Shown here piece by piece: positions 48,339-58,494 of a stretch of 64,000 bases of DNA (within the stretch, counting starts at the first letter, position 1; each line of letters opens with the position of its first letter). The stretch is from NCBI RefSeq assembly GCF_035984415.1, contig NZ_CP130720.1, positions 3,906,001 to 3,970,000 of the forward strand. The letters run 5' to 3'. A program made the position numbers and the translations under genes. The notes beneath the pieces were generated by a model, which saw only the letters and a list, made by a program, of their open reading frames with translations, did no database searches and was not told where the DNA came from. Source of the DNA: Streptomyces sp. NBC_01296 (lineage in GTDB: Bacteria; Actinomycetota; Actinomycetes; Streptomycetales; Streptomycetaceae).

Positions 48339-49118
48339 TCAGATCCCCACCGTGAAGCCTTGGGTCCAAATCCGCATGTCGTCGACGATGCTGGCCCACA
48401 AACCTGTGACGAGCAGCAGACCGGTCAGAACCAGCATGCCGCCGCCGATCCGCATCACCCATGCATAGTGCTGCTTCACCCAGCCGAAAGCACCGAGCGC
48501 CTTGCGGAAGGCGATCGCGGCGAGGACGAAGGGCAGGCCCAGCCCCAGACAGTAGGCGACGGTCAGCAGCGCGCCCCGGCCGGCGCTCGCCTGGTCGAGG
48601 GAGAGCGTGCTGACCGCGGCGAGGGTCGGGCCCATGCAGGGGGTCCAGCCGACGCCGAACAGCACGCCGAGCAGCGGCGCGCCGATCAGGCCTGCGGTCG
48701 GCTTCTTGTGGAAGCGGAACTCCCGCATCGTCAGGCCCGGGATCAGGCCCATGAAGAAGAGGCCGAGGACGATCACCAGGCCGCCGAGGACCCGGGAGAT
48801 GATCTCCCGGTTCTCCTGGAGCGTGCCGCCGAAGTACCCGAAGAGCGCGCCGGTGGAGACGAACACGGCCGTGAAGCCGACGATGAACAGGCCCGCGCCG
48901 GCCAGCATCCGGCCGCGCCGGGCCTCGGCGAGGTCGGCCCCGCTGATGCCGGTGACGTACGAGAGGTAGCCGGGGACCAGCGGCAGCACACAGGGCGAGA
49001 AGAACGAGACGAGTCCGGCGAGGACCGAGATGGGCAGCGCCAGCATCAGGGCCCCGTCGAGGACCGTCGTGTTCACGCCGGTCGGCTCGGCGGCCAGGGT
49101 GAGGAGCTCGGAGACCAC
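48339..49118 (-). CDS. ccdA: Thiol:disulfide transporter CcdA
   Basis: Passes reducing electrons from cytoplasmic thioredoxin across the membrane to TlpA/ResA, keeping apocytochrome c cysteines reduced. The 259-residue protein has six or seven helices. SFFSPCVLPLVPGYLSYVTG and GVGWTPCMGPTLAAV contain the two redox cysteines. The GTG at 49118 lies 4 bp after the TlpA stop. The last helix ends near RIGGGMLVLTGLLLV. Confidence 0.94.
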   Translation of the reverse strand: MVSELLTLAAEPTGVNTTVLDGALMLALPISVLAGLVSFFSPCVLPLVPGYLSYVTGISGADLAEARRGRMLAGAGLFIVGFTAVFVSTGALFGYFGGTLQENREIISRVLGGLVIVLGLFFMGLIPGLTMREFRFHKKPTAGLIGAPLLGVLFGVGWTPCMGPTLAAVSTLSLDQASAGRGALLTVAYCLGLGLPFVLAAIAFRKALGAFGWVKQHYAWVMRIGGGMLVLTGLLLVTGLWASIVDDMRIWTQGFTVGI

Positions 49119-49122
49119 GAGG

Positions 49123-49716
49123 TCACTGCTCCGCGAGAACGGGGTCGATCATGGAGCGCAGCTGCTCGTCGTTGATCGCGACGAGGGTGCGGGCGGCGAT
49201 CCGGCCCTGCTTGTCGAGGACGATCGTGGAGGGGATGGCCTGCGGGTTCAGGGTGCCCGCGGGGAAGCGGAGCATCAGCTTCCCGTCCGGGTCGTAGAGG
49301 CTCGGGTAGGTGATCCCGAAGTTCTCCTCGAACGCGGTGGCGTTCTGCTTGCTGTTGTCGCGGGTGTTGATGCCGACGAAGGCGACGTCCTTGCCGGCGT
49401 CGGCGAGCTCCTTGGACACCTTCGCGAAGTACTTGGCCTCGTTGCGGCACGGCGGGCACCAGGAGCCCCACACGTTGAGGACGACGACCTTGCCCTTGAG
49501 GCTGGTGACGTCGAGGGTCTTGCCGTCGACGGTCTCGCCGTCGAGCTTGGGCGCCTCGGCGCGCGAGCCCTGGGCGACGGTGGAGATGCCGGCGGCGCCG
49601 GTCACGTAGTTGCCGCCGGCGGAGCCGTTCGGCTTGCCGCCGTCGTCGCACGCCGACAGGGTCACGGCGCTCGCGAGGGTCACCGCGGTGAGCAGGAGAG
49701 CACGGCCAATTCTCAT
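49123..49716 (-). CDS. TlpA/ResA-like thioredoxin lipoprotein
   Basis: Membrane-anchored thioredoxin-fold reductase that reduces apocytochrome c. The 197-residue protein has a lipobox ending in Cys23 (AVTLSACDD) and the active site WGSWCPPCRNEAKYF (Cys87 and Cys90). It is the first gene of the tlpA-ccdA-resB-ccsB operon. A Rex-like palindrome covers the start codon, so the operon may respond to NADH/NAD+ balance. Confidence 0.94.
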   Translation of the reverse strand: MRIGRALLLTAVTLASAVTLSACDDGGKPNGSAGGNYVTGAAGISTVAQGSRAEAPKLDGETVDGKTLDVTSLKGKVVVLNVWGSWCPPCRNEAKYFAKVSKELADAGKDVAFVGINTRDNSKQNATAFEENFGITYPSLYDPDGKLMLRFPAGTLNPQAIPSTIVLDKQGRIAARTLVAINDEQLRSMIDPVLAEQ

Positions 49717-49735
49717 GTGAAAAGTTTCGCATGAG
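49712..49735 (-). promoter_or_regulatory. Rex-like palindrome at the tlpA operon start
   Basis: CTCATGTGAAA (49712-49722) and TTTCGCATGAG (49725-49735) are complementary at 10 of 11 positions around AG. The core, TGTGAA at 49716-49721 and TTCGCA at 49726-49731, matches the Rex consensus TGTGAA-N4-TTCACA at 11 of 12 positions. It covers the ATG (49716-49714). Rex represses respiratory genes in Streptomyces at low NADH/NAD+; control of this operon is inferred. Confidence 0.55.
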
Positions 49736-49806
49736 CGATTTGCGGATCTTTCCCGCCCCCCGGAGGTGTGCCGAGCCGCTGGTCAGCCGGTCGGCCGGCC
49801 CGCTGA

Positions 49807-51042
49807 TCAGGCAGCCGAAAGGTACGCGCCCCAGCCGCCGGCCGGCGGCTGGCCCGGGGCCAGCTCCTGGAGCCGGGCGAGCAGTTTGGGGTCCTGGACG
49901 TCGAGCCAGTCGGTGAACTGCCGGAAGGAGAGTAGCCGTACGTCCTTTTTGTCCGACATGCCCTTGAGGGCCTCCTCGACGGCGTCCATGTAGATGCCGC
50001 CGTTCCATTCCTCGAAGTGGTTGCCGATGAAGAGCGGTGCGCGGTTCGTCTCGTACGCGCGCCGGAAGCCGCCAAGGTAGGTGCTGGTGGCCTGGGTGCG
50101 CCAGGCCGGGTAGTTGGAGGGCATGCCCCGGGTGGTGTTCTTCGACTGGTTGGCGAGGATGTTGTAGTCCATCGACAGCACCTCGAAGGAGTGCCCGGGG
50201 AACGGCAGGGACTGCAGCGGAAGGTCCCAGATGCCCGACTTCTTCCCCGGCCACACCTGGAGGCCGCCGGGCGAGGAGGCGTCGTAGCGCCAGCCGAGCT
50301 TCTGCGCGACCGGCAGCAGGCCTTCCCGGCCCAGCAGGCAGGGGGTGCGGCCGCCGACCAGTTCCTTGCGGTAGTCGAAGGGCAGGGGCTCGAGGTCGGT
50401 GAAGCCGGTGTTGGTGCGCCAGTTGGTGACGAAGGACACGGCCTGGTCGATCTCGCTCTGCCAGTCGTCCGGGCCCCAGTGGTCCACGGAGCCGGAGCCG
50501 GCGCAGAAGTGACCGTTGAAATGGGTCCCGACCTCGTGGCCGTCGAGCCACGCCTCGCGGACGCACTTCAGGGTGTTGCGGACGTTCTCGTCCTTGAGGT
50601 AGCCGATGTCCGAGGCCCCGGCCGGGTTGTTCGGCGGCTTGTAGAGGTCCTTCTTCGACTCGGGCAGCAGGTAGATGCCGGAGAGGAAGAACGTCATGGC
50701 CGCGCCGTGGTCCTTGGCGAGCTTGAGGAAGCGCGGGAAGAGGCCGTTGCCGATCTCCCCCGCGCCGTCCCAGCTGAACACGACGAACTGCGGCGGGGTC
50801 TCGCCCGGCTGGAGCGGCACGGGCTTGTCCGGCTGCCGGGGCTGCGGCCCGGAGTCGGCGGTGGAGCCGTCACCGATCGGCCGGACCGCGACCGCGGACC
50901 CGGACGGGCCGGAGCCGCCGGGACCGGGGCCGGGACGGGCCGGGCGGCCGTCGGCTCCGCAGCCGACGACCCCGGCCGCCACCGCGGCTGCGCCGAGCCC
51001 GAGCAGTCCCCTTCGGGTGAGGTCGCGCTTCGCTTCGCTCAT
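49807..51042 (-). CDS. Tat-exported lipoprotein with polysaccharide-deacetylase-like fold
   Basis: A 411-residue exported protein. The twin-arginine signal DLTRRGLLGLGAAAVAAGVVGCGA ends in a lipobox Cys. A Pro/Gly linker leads to a NodB-like barrel: VVFSWDGAGEIG with the strand-1 Asp, HEVGTHFNGHFCAG with an HxxxH metal-ligand pair, and LPFDYRKELVGGRTP. Extra insertions relative to NodB deacetylases and the missing second Asp of the usual TFDD suggest a different substrate or none. The role is cell-envelope related. AT-rich promoter sequence lies upstream (51043-51110). Confidence 0.78.
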   Translation of the reverse strand: MSEAKRDLTRRGLLGLGAAAVAAGVVGCGADGRPARPGPGPGGSGPSGSAVAVRPIGDGSTADSGPQPRQPDKPVPLQPGETPPQFVVFSWDGAGEIGNGLFPRFLKLAKDHGAAMTFFLSGIYLLPESKKDLYKPPNNPAGASDIGYLKDENVRNTLKCVREAWLDGHEVGTHFNGHFCAGSGSVDHWGPDDWQSEIDQAVSFVTNWRTNTGFTDLEPLPFDYRKELVGGRTPCLLGREGLLPVAQKLGWRYDASSPGGLQVWPGKKSGIWDLPLQSLPFPGHSFEVLSMDYNILANQSKNTTRGMPSNYPAWRTQATSTYLGGFRRAYETNRAPLFIGNHFEEWNGGIYMDAVEEALKGMSDKKDVRLLSFRQFTDWLDVQDPKLLARLQELAPGQPPAGGWGAYLSAA

Positions 51043-51116
51043 GAATAGTCACATAAACGGACTTTTCAGTGAAGTCGAGACTCCGCGCCGCGATTCGAGA
51101 GGACTTGTATGAATTT

Positions 51117-51793
51117 TTAGGCGCCGAAGGCCTTCGACTTGCCCTTCACCGGCTTCGCCCCCGCAAGGAGGTGCGCCGGGACCAGGTCCCGGGCCGGCTC
51201 GCTGTAGCCCACCGAGACCAGCCGGTCGCCCTGGTACGTGAACGACGTGAGCGAGGCCAGCGTGCACTGCCGGCGCCGCGGGTCGTGCCACAGCCGGCGC
51301 TTCTCCGCGAAGCTGCGCACGATCCAGATCGGCAGCTGGTGGCTGACCGCCACCGCCTCGTGGCCGCGGGCCGCATCGCGCGCCGCCTCGATGGCGCTCG
51401 TCATCCGGACGACCTGCTCCACGTACGGCTCGCCCCAGGACGGCTTGAACGGGTTCGTCAGGTGCTTCCAGTTCGCGGGCTTGCGCAGCGCGCCGTCCCC
51501 GACACCGAAGGTCTTGCCCTCGAAGACGTTCTCCGCCTCCAGCAGCCGCGCGTCCGTCGCCAAGTCCAGGCCGTGGCTCTTGGCGACCGGCGCCGCCGTC
51601 TCCTGCGCCCGCTCCAGCGGGGAGGAGACCACGTACGTGATGTCACGGTTCTGCAGGTGCTCGGCGACCCGCTCGGCCATCTCCCGGCCCAGCTCGGAGA
51701 GGTGGTAGCCGGAACGGCGCCCGTAGAGCACCCCGTCCGGGTTGTGCACCTCGCCGTGCCGCATCAGGTGGACGACGGTGATCTCGCTGCTGC

Positions 51794-51797
<4 letters not shown>
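51117..51797 (-). CDS. Histidine phosphatase family protein
   Basis: A 226-residue phosphoglycerate-mutase-fold phosphatase. VVHLMRHGEVHNPDGVLYG has the catalytic RHG motif, SSPLERAQETA the second Arg, and AVSHQLPIWIV the second His. The ATG overlaps the hemL stop by 4 bp, so the two are coupled. Substrates of this family range from phosphorylated proteins to small sugars; pairing with hemL gives no direct clue. Confidence 0.9.
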
Positions 51798-53128
<1,331 letters not shown>

Positions 53129-53262
53129 GGTCTCATCAGGCCGCGACTGACTTGCGGACGGGCGTTTCACCGCGCCGCCCCTGGGGAGGTCACTGCCATG
53201 ATGATCAGGCTGCGTGGCGGGGGCCGCGGGGCCGGGGCAGGCAAGACCAGTCGGGTGGAGAT

Positions 53263-53871
53263 ATGCAACGCGGTGGTGGACCGGGCGAGGGTACGGACGG
53301 CCTCGACCCGCAGCGCGCCCGCGAGGCGCGCGAAGCCCGCCGCCGAGGCAAGCACCGGCGCCGGGCAGCGGACGCGGCGGATCCGGTACCCGGGCCCCTC
53401 GAGGAGACCGACGGCCTGCCCAAGGGCCGCGGCATGGGCGTGACGTACAAGTACTTCGGCGCGCCCGACGGCGCGACGGCGGCCCGGGTCCCGGTCACGA
53501 TGCGGCCGGAGGAGCTCGGCGGCGACGAGCTCGGCATGGGCGGCCTGTTCAGCAAGATCAAGCCGGAGACGGTGGCCGCGATGGTCCTGACCGGCATCGA
53601 GGGCATACCCCTGAACAAGGTGCCCCCGCTGGAGCTGGTCGTCCTCCACCCGGACTACGCGGTGGTCAAGCTCCCGATGACGGTGGTCGACCCGCTGCGC
53701 GGCATCGGCGAGGAGTCGGTCGGCGCCGCGGCGTTCATCTGGTCCACGGTCCCGGACCGCGGCGGCCCGCGCGACGCCTTCAACGTCTACCAGCTGCTCC
53801 ACGAGTGGCAGGACTTCAGCCACCGCCTGCACGAGGCGGGCCACCAGCCGTACTGCCTGGTCTGGCCCTGA
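53263..53871 (+). CDS. Conserved actinobacterial protein of unknown function
   Basis: A 202-residue protein with an Arg-rich, low-complexity N-terminus (QRAREAREARRRGKHRRRAA), then a conserved globular domain (GVTYKYFGAPDGATAARVPVTMRPEELGGDELG, LVVLHPDYAVVKLPMTVVDPLRG, HEWQDFSHRLHEAGHQPYCLVWP). No family function is known to me. It is divergent from hemL. GGTGGAG precedes the ATG. The start is supported by the ribosome site; an in-frame ATG at 53152 would add 37 residues. Confidence 0.75.
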   Translation: MQRGGGPGEGTDGLDPQRAREAREARRRGKHRRRAADAADPVPGPLEETDGLPKGRGMGVTYKYFGAPDGATAARVPVTMRPEELGGDELGMGGLFSKIKPETVAAMVLTGIEGIPLNKVPPLELVVLHPDYAVVKLPMTVVDPLRGIGEESVGAAAFIWSTVPDRGGPRDAFNVYQLLHEWQDFSHRLHEAGHQPYCLVWP

Positions 53872-53889
53872 CGGCTGCCCCTCGCCCGG

Positions 53890-54921
53890 TCAGCCGGCCG
53901 CGAGGGTCTTGAGGGCCCGCTCGCGCAGCGGGGTGATCCGGATGCGCGAGGCGGCGCCGTTGTGGACGGCATTGGTGGTGATCACCACGTACCGGCCGGT
54001 GGCGGGAGCGAGGTGGAGACTCGTACCGGTGAATCCGTGGTGGTAGGCCACCGTGCCTCCGGCGGCGAGGATCCAGCCCAGGCCGCGCTGCAGACCGGGC
54101 TCGATCTCGGCCTGCGGGACGAGGCCGGCCCGCAGCCACCCGCCCAGCGGGCTCCCGTCCCCGGCGAGCAGGTGCTCGGCGTACGTGGCGAGGTCGGCGG
54201 CCGGAGCGAAGACCCCGGCGTGGCCGGCGACGCCGCCCATGACGGCCGCGTTCTCGTCGTGGACCGCACCCCAGAGCCGGTCGTGGCCGTCGTGCCGCTC
54301 GGTCGGCGCGACCCGGGGCGACTGCTCGACGGGCCCGTACGCGGTGTCCTCCATGCCCAGCTCCGCCCACAGGACGGCGGCGAGCTCGTCCAGCGGCTGC
54401 CGGTGGACGTGGGCGAGCGCGAGGCCGAGGAGGATGTAGCCGCGGTTGATGTAGCGGTGGGTGCCCGGCAGGTTCTCCATGAGCTCGCGGCAGATCAGCT
54501 CGTGCAGGGGCCTCGCGGTCAGGTCGTAGAGGTCGAGCCGGGTGGCGGCCCGCAGGCCGGAGGTGTGCGAGAGCAGCTGCCGCACGGTGGCCTCCGCGCT
54601 CGGCATCGCCCCGTCCATGGCCGGCAGGAACTCCCGTACGGGGGTGTCGAGCTCGAGCAGGCCCGCGTCGACGGCACGGCCCACGAGCGGCCAGGTCGCG
54701 GTGACCTTCGTCAGGGACGCGATGTCGTAGACGGTGCTCGCGTCGGGAGTGCCGGGGCCCGTGAACGGGGAGACGACGCCGGCCGAGCGGACGGTGCGGT
54801 CCCCGGCCGCCGTACCGCAGACGACGACCCCGCCCGGGGTGGCGCCGTCGGCGACGATCTCGCGCAGCGCGTCGTGCAGTCCGCTGGTCTCGGCGGTCGT
54901 GAACGGTACGGCCTGGTTCAT
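53890..54921 (-). CDS. Beta-lactamase-fold serine hydrolase (class C type)
   Basis: A 343-residue serine hydrolase. Ser69-Lys72 (IASLTK) form the SxxK motif, Tyr157-Asn159 (HRYINRG) the YxN motif, and HHGFTGTSLHLAP replaces the KTG box. There is no signal peptide, so it acts in the cytoplasm, probably as an esterase or D-aminopeptidase rather than a beta-lactamase. The downstream neighbour converges within 18 bp. The 54922-55067 region contains two copies of a GGGCCTGGCAGGCGGCGGGC repeat and no gene. Confidence 0.87.
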   Translation of the reverse strand: MNQAVPFTTAETSGLHDALREIVADGATPGGVVVCGTAAGDRTVRSAGVVSPFTGPGTPDASTVYDIASLTKVTATWPLVGRAVDAGLLELDTPVREFLPAMDGAMPSAEATVRQLLSHTSGLRAATRLDLYDLTARPLHELICRELMENLPGTHRYINRGYILLGLALAHVHRQPLDELAAVLWAELGMEDTAYGPVEQSPRVAPTERHDGHDRLWGAVHDENAAVMGGVAGHAGVFAPAADLATYAEHLLAGDGSPLGGWLRAGLVPQAEIEPGLQRGLGWILAAGGTVAYHHGFTGTSLHLAPATGRYVVITTNAVHNGAASRIRITPLRERALKTLAAG

Positions 54922-55067
54922 CTGTGCCTCCGGCTCGGTGCTGGCCCTCTGGTCTCCCCGCCCAGCCTGGCCATGCCGCCGCGCGAGTGCCCGTAGCCGC
55001 GCCGGAGGCGGCCCGGGCAGGGCCTGGCAGGCGGCGGGCAGGGGGCCTGGCAGGCGGCGGGCTCCGG

Positions 55068-56510
55068 CTAGGCGGCGGTCCGGGCCGCCGGCGGGATGTT
55101 CTGGTTGAGGCGGAACACGTTCCCCGGGTCCCACTGCGCCTTCAGCGCCCGCAGCCGGTCCAGCTTCCGCTCCCGCGCACCGTAGGCCTGGCGTATCCGC
55201 TGCTCGCCCTCGTCCATCAGGAAGTTCACGTACACACCCGCGTGGTACGGCTCCAGCGCGGACCAGAACTCCCGGACCCACCGGCACTCATCGGCGAAAC
55301 CCTCCGCCGTCTCCCGGATCCCGTTGATGTTGAGCATGTGGCCCAGACCCCGCCCGCCGACCGCCGTGTCGTCCTCGCCGACCCGGGCCACCGCGCCGCC
55401 CAGCTGGAACAGCGGGAACCCGCTCTGCGGCGAGGCGATCCGCGCCGCGTACTCGGCCATCGTCTCCACCACCCCGTCGGCGAGCCGGTCGAGGCCGCAG
55501 CCCCGGAAGTAGTACCACCAGCCGTGCGGGAACGACGGGTCGAACATCGCCTGGTGCGCCAGGTACGGCTTGGGCCGGCACAGATCCAGCAGCGGCCGCC
55601 CGAACTCCCGCATCGGCCGCATCACGTCCTCACCGGCCCCCACCTCCCCCACCCAGCAGCCGATCACCATCACCACCCGCCGGCCGTACAGCTCCGGCGG
55701 GATCGCCGGCAGCGGCGGGACCTTGCGGTGGACCACGATCGTCGTCAGCTCGTCGGGCACCCCCGCGATCCACTCCCGGTAGAAGCCGAGCACCTGCGCC
55801 GCATCCTCCACCGGCCACATCACCGGCCCGGCGAGCACGGTCGGGCCGACCGGGTTCAGCCGGAACGTGAACTCCGTGACGATCCCGAAATTGCCGCCCG
55901 CCCCGCGCATCCCCCAGAACAGCTCCGGCTCGTGCGAGGCGCTCGCCGTGACCCGGTCCCCGCCCGCGGTGACCAGGTCCACCGACAGCAGCTGGTCCAC
56001 GCTCAGCCCGTACTTGCGGCTCAGCCAGCCGATCCCGCCGCCCAGGGTGAGCCCCGCGACCCCCGTGTGCGTCACGATCCCCGACGGCACCGCCAGCCCG
56101 AACGGCTGCGTCGCCGCGTCCAGCTCTCCGAGCAGCACCCCCGCCTGGACCCGGACCGTACGGGCCTCGGGGTCCACCCGGACCTCCTTCATCCCCGACA
56201 GGTCGATCACCACGCCGCCGTCGCAGACCGAATGCCCGGGGAAGCTGTGCCCGCCGCTGCGCACCGCGACCGGCGCACCCGTCTCCACCGCCCACTTCAG
56301 CGCCGCCACCACATCGGCCGAACCGGTGCAGGGGGCGATCAGGGCGGGATGCCGGTCGATCGCGCCGTTCCAGATCCGCCGGCGCTCCTCGTACGGGGCG
56401 TCCCCGGCCCGCACCAGGCTCCCCCGGAAGGAACGCGCCAGCTCGTGGTACGCGGAGTCGTCCAGCCGGACCGGATCGGGCAGCGGTACCGGCGCAGTCG
56501 AGGCACCCAT
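55068..56510 (-). CDS. FAD-dependent berberine-bridge-type oxidoreductase
   Basis: A 480-residue flavoprotein of the FAD_binding_4/BBE family. VAVRSGGHSFPGHSV contains His88, the residue that binds FAD covalently through the 8-alpha position. The second, cysteine link of bicovalent members is missing: the GLTLGGGIGWLSRKYG loop has no Cys. The BBE C-terminus (VYVNFLMDEGEQRIRQAYG) is present. Such enzymes oxidise sugars, alkaloids or polyketide intermediates; the substrate is unknown. Start ATG at 56510. Confidence 0.88.
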   Translation of the reverse strand: MGASTAPVPLPDPVRLDDSAYHELARSFRGSLVRAGDAPYEERRRIWNGAIDRHPALIAPCTGSADVVAALKWAVETGAPVAVRSGGHSFPGHSVCDGGVVIDLSGMKEVRVDPEARTVRVQAGVLLGELDAATQPFGLAVPSGIVTHTGVAGLTLGGGIGWLSRKYGLSVDQLLSVDLVTAGGDRVTASASHEPELFWGMRGAGGNFGIVTEFTFRLNPVGPTVLAGPVMWPVEDAAQVLGFYREWIAGVPDELTTIVVHRKVPPLPAIPPELYGRRVVMVIGCWVGEVGAGEDVMRPMREFGRPLLDLCRPKPYLAHQAMFDPSFPHGWWYYFRGCGLDRLADGVVETMAEYAARIASPQSGFPLFQLGGAVARVGEDDTAVGGRGLGHMLNINGIRETAEGFADECRWVREFWSALEPYHAGVYVNFLMDEGEQRIRQAYGARERKLDRLRALKAQWDPGNVFRLNQNIPPAARTAA

Positions 56511-56697
56511 GGAACGAGTGTTCCACCGCGCGGATACGCGGGCCAGCCGGCGTCGTCCGCGCTGGTCAGCACCGATCCGGCGCGCCCTGCCGCCCGGCTG
56601 CCGCCCCTGTTCGCCCGTCGCCGCCCCCGGGCGGCCCGCCTGCGGCGACACCGTAAATTCAGCCGCGCCGCCGCGGCCCCGATGGCATGCTGACAGC

Positions 56698-57438
56698 GTG
56701 AACGGACCCGGCATTCAGCTCACCCTCGCCCCCGAACTACGCCTGTTCGCCCCGCCCAGCCGGCGGGCCGAACGCGTACCGACGGCCACCGACGGCGCCT
56801 CCAGCCTCGGCCACGTCGTCGAATCGGCCGGCGTCCCGCTCACCGAGGTCGGCCGGCTCCTCGTCGACGGCCGCGAGGTCCCCGTCTCGTACGTGCCCAG
56901 CGCCGGGCAGTCCGTCGAGGTCTTCGGCGTCGAACGGCCCCAGCACGTCCCCGGCGCCCCGCCGCTGCGCTTCCTCCTCGACGTCCACCTCGGCACCCTC
57001 GCCCGCCGCCTGCGCCTGCTCGGCGTGGACGCCGCGTACGAGAACGAGGACATCGGCGACCCCGCCCTCGCCACCCGCTCCGCCGCCGAGCAGCGCGTCC
57101 TGCTCTCCCGCGACCGCGGACTGCTGCGCCGCCGCGAGCTCTTCGCCGGCGCGTACGTCTACAGCGACAACCCCGACGAGCAACTGCGCGACGTCCTCGG
57201 CCGGTTCGCCCCCGCCCTCACCCCGTGGACCCGCTGCACCGCGTGCAACGGGCCCCTGCGCAGCGCGGACAAGGACAGCGTCGGCGACCGTCTCGAGAGC
57301 GGCACGCACCGCTCGTACGACGTCTTCGCCCAGTGCACGGCGTGCGAGCGCGTCTACTGGCGCGGCGCCCACCACGCCCGCCTGGAGCGGATCGTCAGCG
57401 AGGCCGTGGAGGAGTTCGGCGGCGTGGCCACCCCGTAG
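56698..57438 (+). CDS. Mut7-C RNase domain protein
   Basis: A 246-residue protein. An N-terminal ubiquitin-like Mut7-C_ub domain (LTLAPELRLFAP to GQSVEVFGVERP) is followed by a Mut7-C domain: RFLLDVHLGTLARRLRLLGVDAAYEN, LSRDRGLLRRRELF (PIN-like acidic residues) and a CTAC...CTAC zinc ribbon (TRCTACNGPL, AQCTACERVYW). Members are predicted RNases; the role is unknown. GTG start. It is divergent from the FAD oxidoreductase. Confidence 0.88.
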   Translation: MNGPGIQLTLAPELRLFAPPSRRAERVPTATDGASSLGHVVESAGVPLTEVGRLLVDGREVPVSYVPSAGQSVEVFGVERPQHVPGAPPLRFLLDVHLGTLARRLRLLGVDAAYENEDIGDPALATRSAAEQRVLLSRDRGLLRRRELFAGAYVYSDNPDEQLRDVLGRFAPALTPWTRCTACNGPLRSADKDSVGDRLESGTHRSYDVFAQCTACERVYWRGAHHARLERIVSEAVEEFGGVATP

Positions 57439-57461
57439 CCGGGGTCGGCCCGGCCCCCGGC

Positions 57462-57980
57462 TCAGAAGGCGTAGGCGTCGCCCGTGTCCAGCGCCAGCAC
57501 CGCGTGCTGGTTGTTGGACAGGTCCCGGTCGGACGCCCCGCCGTTCCACCACGTGTCGATCCGGACCACCACCTCCGGCACCCGCTCCTTCAGCTCCAGC
57601 AGCAGCCCGATGTGCCGGCCCCGCCCGTGCAGCGGCAGCGCGCCCGTCTCGCACACCACCTCGCGCAGCCCGGCCCGCGCGCAGCCCTCCGCCAGCTCCT
57701 GCCGGTCCGCGAGCTCCGCCGACAGCCGGACCCGCAGCGTCGCGTTCGCCAGCGCGGCCGGCCCCTCGTTCTGCGGCACCACCCACACCCTCAGCCGCCC
57801 CTGCGACAGGGACACCCGGCCGTGGTACGCCAGGTCCGCCTCGGGTCCGCTCCACGCCGCGGCCCTCCCGGACATCCCCGGCACCCCGGGTACCCCGGAC
57901 GCCCCGGACATCCCGAGCACCAGCAAGCCCGCCACCACCACACTCCGTACGGCACCACGGCGCACCGCCACCACCTCCAC
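57462..57980 (-). CDS. Exported protein of unknown function
   Basis: A 172-residue protein with an N-terminal signal (about 1-40, VVVAGLLVLGMSGASG followed by a Gly/Pro stretch). The mature domain has Ig-like strands (LRVWVVPQNEGPAALANATLRVRLSAELA) with one cysteine pair (EGCARAG, VVCETG), like the extracellular DUF11/Ig-type modules of actinobacteria. A family was not assigned. It converges with the Mut7-C gene 23 bp away. Confidence 0.65.
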   Translation of the reverse strand: MEVVAVRRGAVRSVVVAGLLVLGMSGASGVPGVPGMSGRAAAWSGPEADLAYHGRVSLSQGRLRVWVVPQNEGPAALANATLRVRLSAELADRQELAEGCARAGLREVVCETGALPLHGRGRHIGLLLELKERVPEVVVRIDTWWNGGASDRDLSNNQHAVLALDTGDAYAF

Positions 57981-58094
57981 GCGCGGAGGCTAGCCAGCAC
58001 CGCCCCCGTCCGGTCGGACCATCACACGAACGAGGGCGAGCCCTCGCCCAACCGGCGGGCGGCGGCACGGGCCCGCCTGCGTACGCTTCGAGCC

Positions 58095-58430
58095 ATGCCG
58101 ATCGCCCGCTCCGCCGCCCTGTTCGCGCTCGCCGCCCTCCTCGAGATCGGCGGCGCGTGGCTCGTCTGGCAGGGCGTCCGCGAGCACAAGGGCTGGGCCT
58201 GGATCGGCGCCGGCGTCATCGCCCTCGGCCTCTACGGCTTCGTCGCCACCCTCCAGCCCCAGGGCGACTTCGCCCGCGTCCTCGCCGCGTACGGCGGGGT
58301 CTTCGTCGCCGGCTCCCTCGTATGGGGCATGGCCGCCGACGGCTACCGCCCCGACCGCTGGGACATCGCCGGCGCCCTCGTCTGCCTCGCCGGCATGGCG
58401 GTGATCATGTACGCCCCGCGCGGCCGCTGA
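58095..58430 (+). CDS. YnfA family small membrane protein
   Basis: A 111-residue protein with four membrane helices. The YnfA (UPF0060) pattern is complete: LFALAALLEIGGAWLVWQGVREHKG, GAGVIALGLYGFVATLQ, FARVLAAYGGVFVAGSLVWG and WDIAGALVCLAGMAVIMYAPR. Some family members relate to SMR-type drug efflux pumps. The gene is probably co-transcribed with the SDR gene 64 bp downstream. Confidence 0.92.
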   Translation: MPIARSAALFALAALLEIGGAWLVWQGVREHKGWAWIGAGVIALGLYGFVATLQPQGDFARVLAAYGGVFVAGSLVWGMAADGYRPDRWDIAGALVCLAGMAVIMYAPRGR

Positions 58431-58494
58431 CCCCCCGCCTATGCTGGCGGGTATTCGCCCGTACGAACGACCGAACGCCCGAGGAGCCCCGCAC

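Noticed and set aside
54990..55067. GGGCCTGGCAGG direct repeat as an insertion scar
   Set aside because: Two copies only, GC-rich simple sequence between convergent or tandem genes, no transposase remnant.
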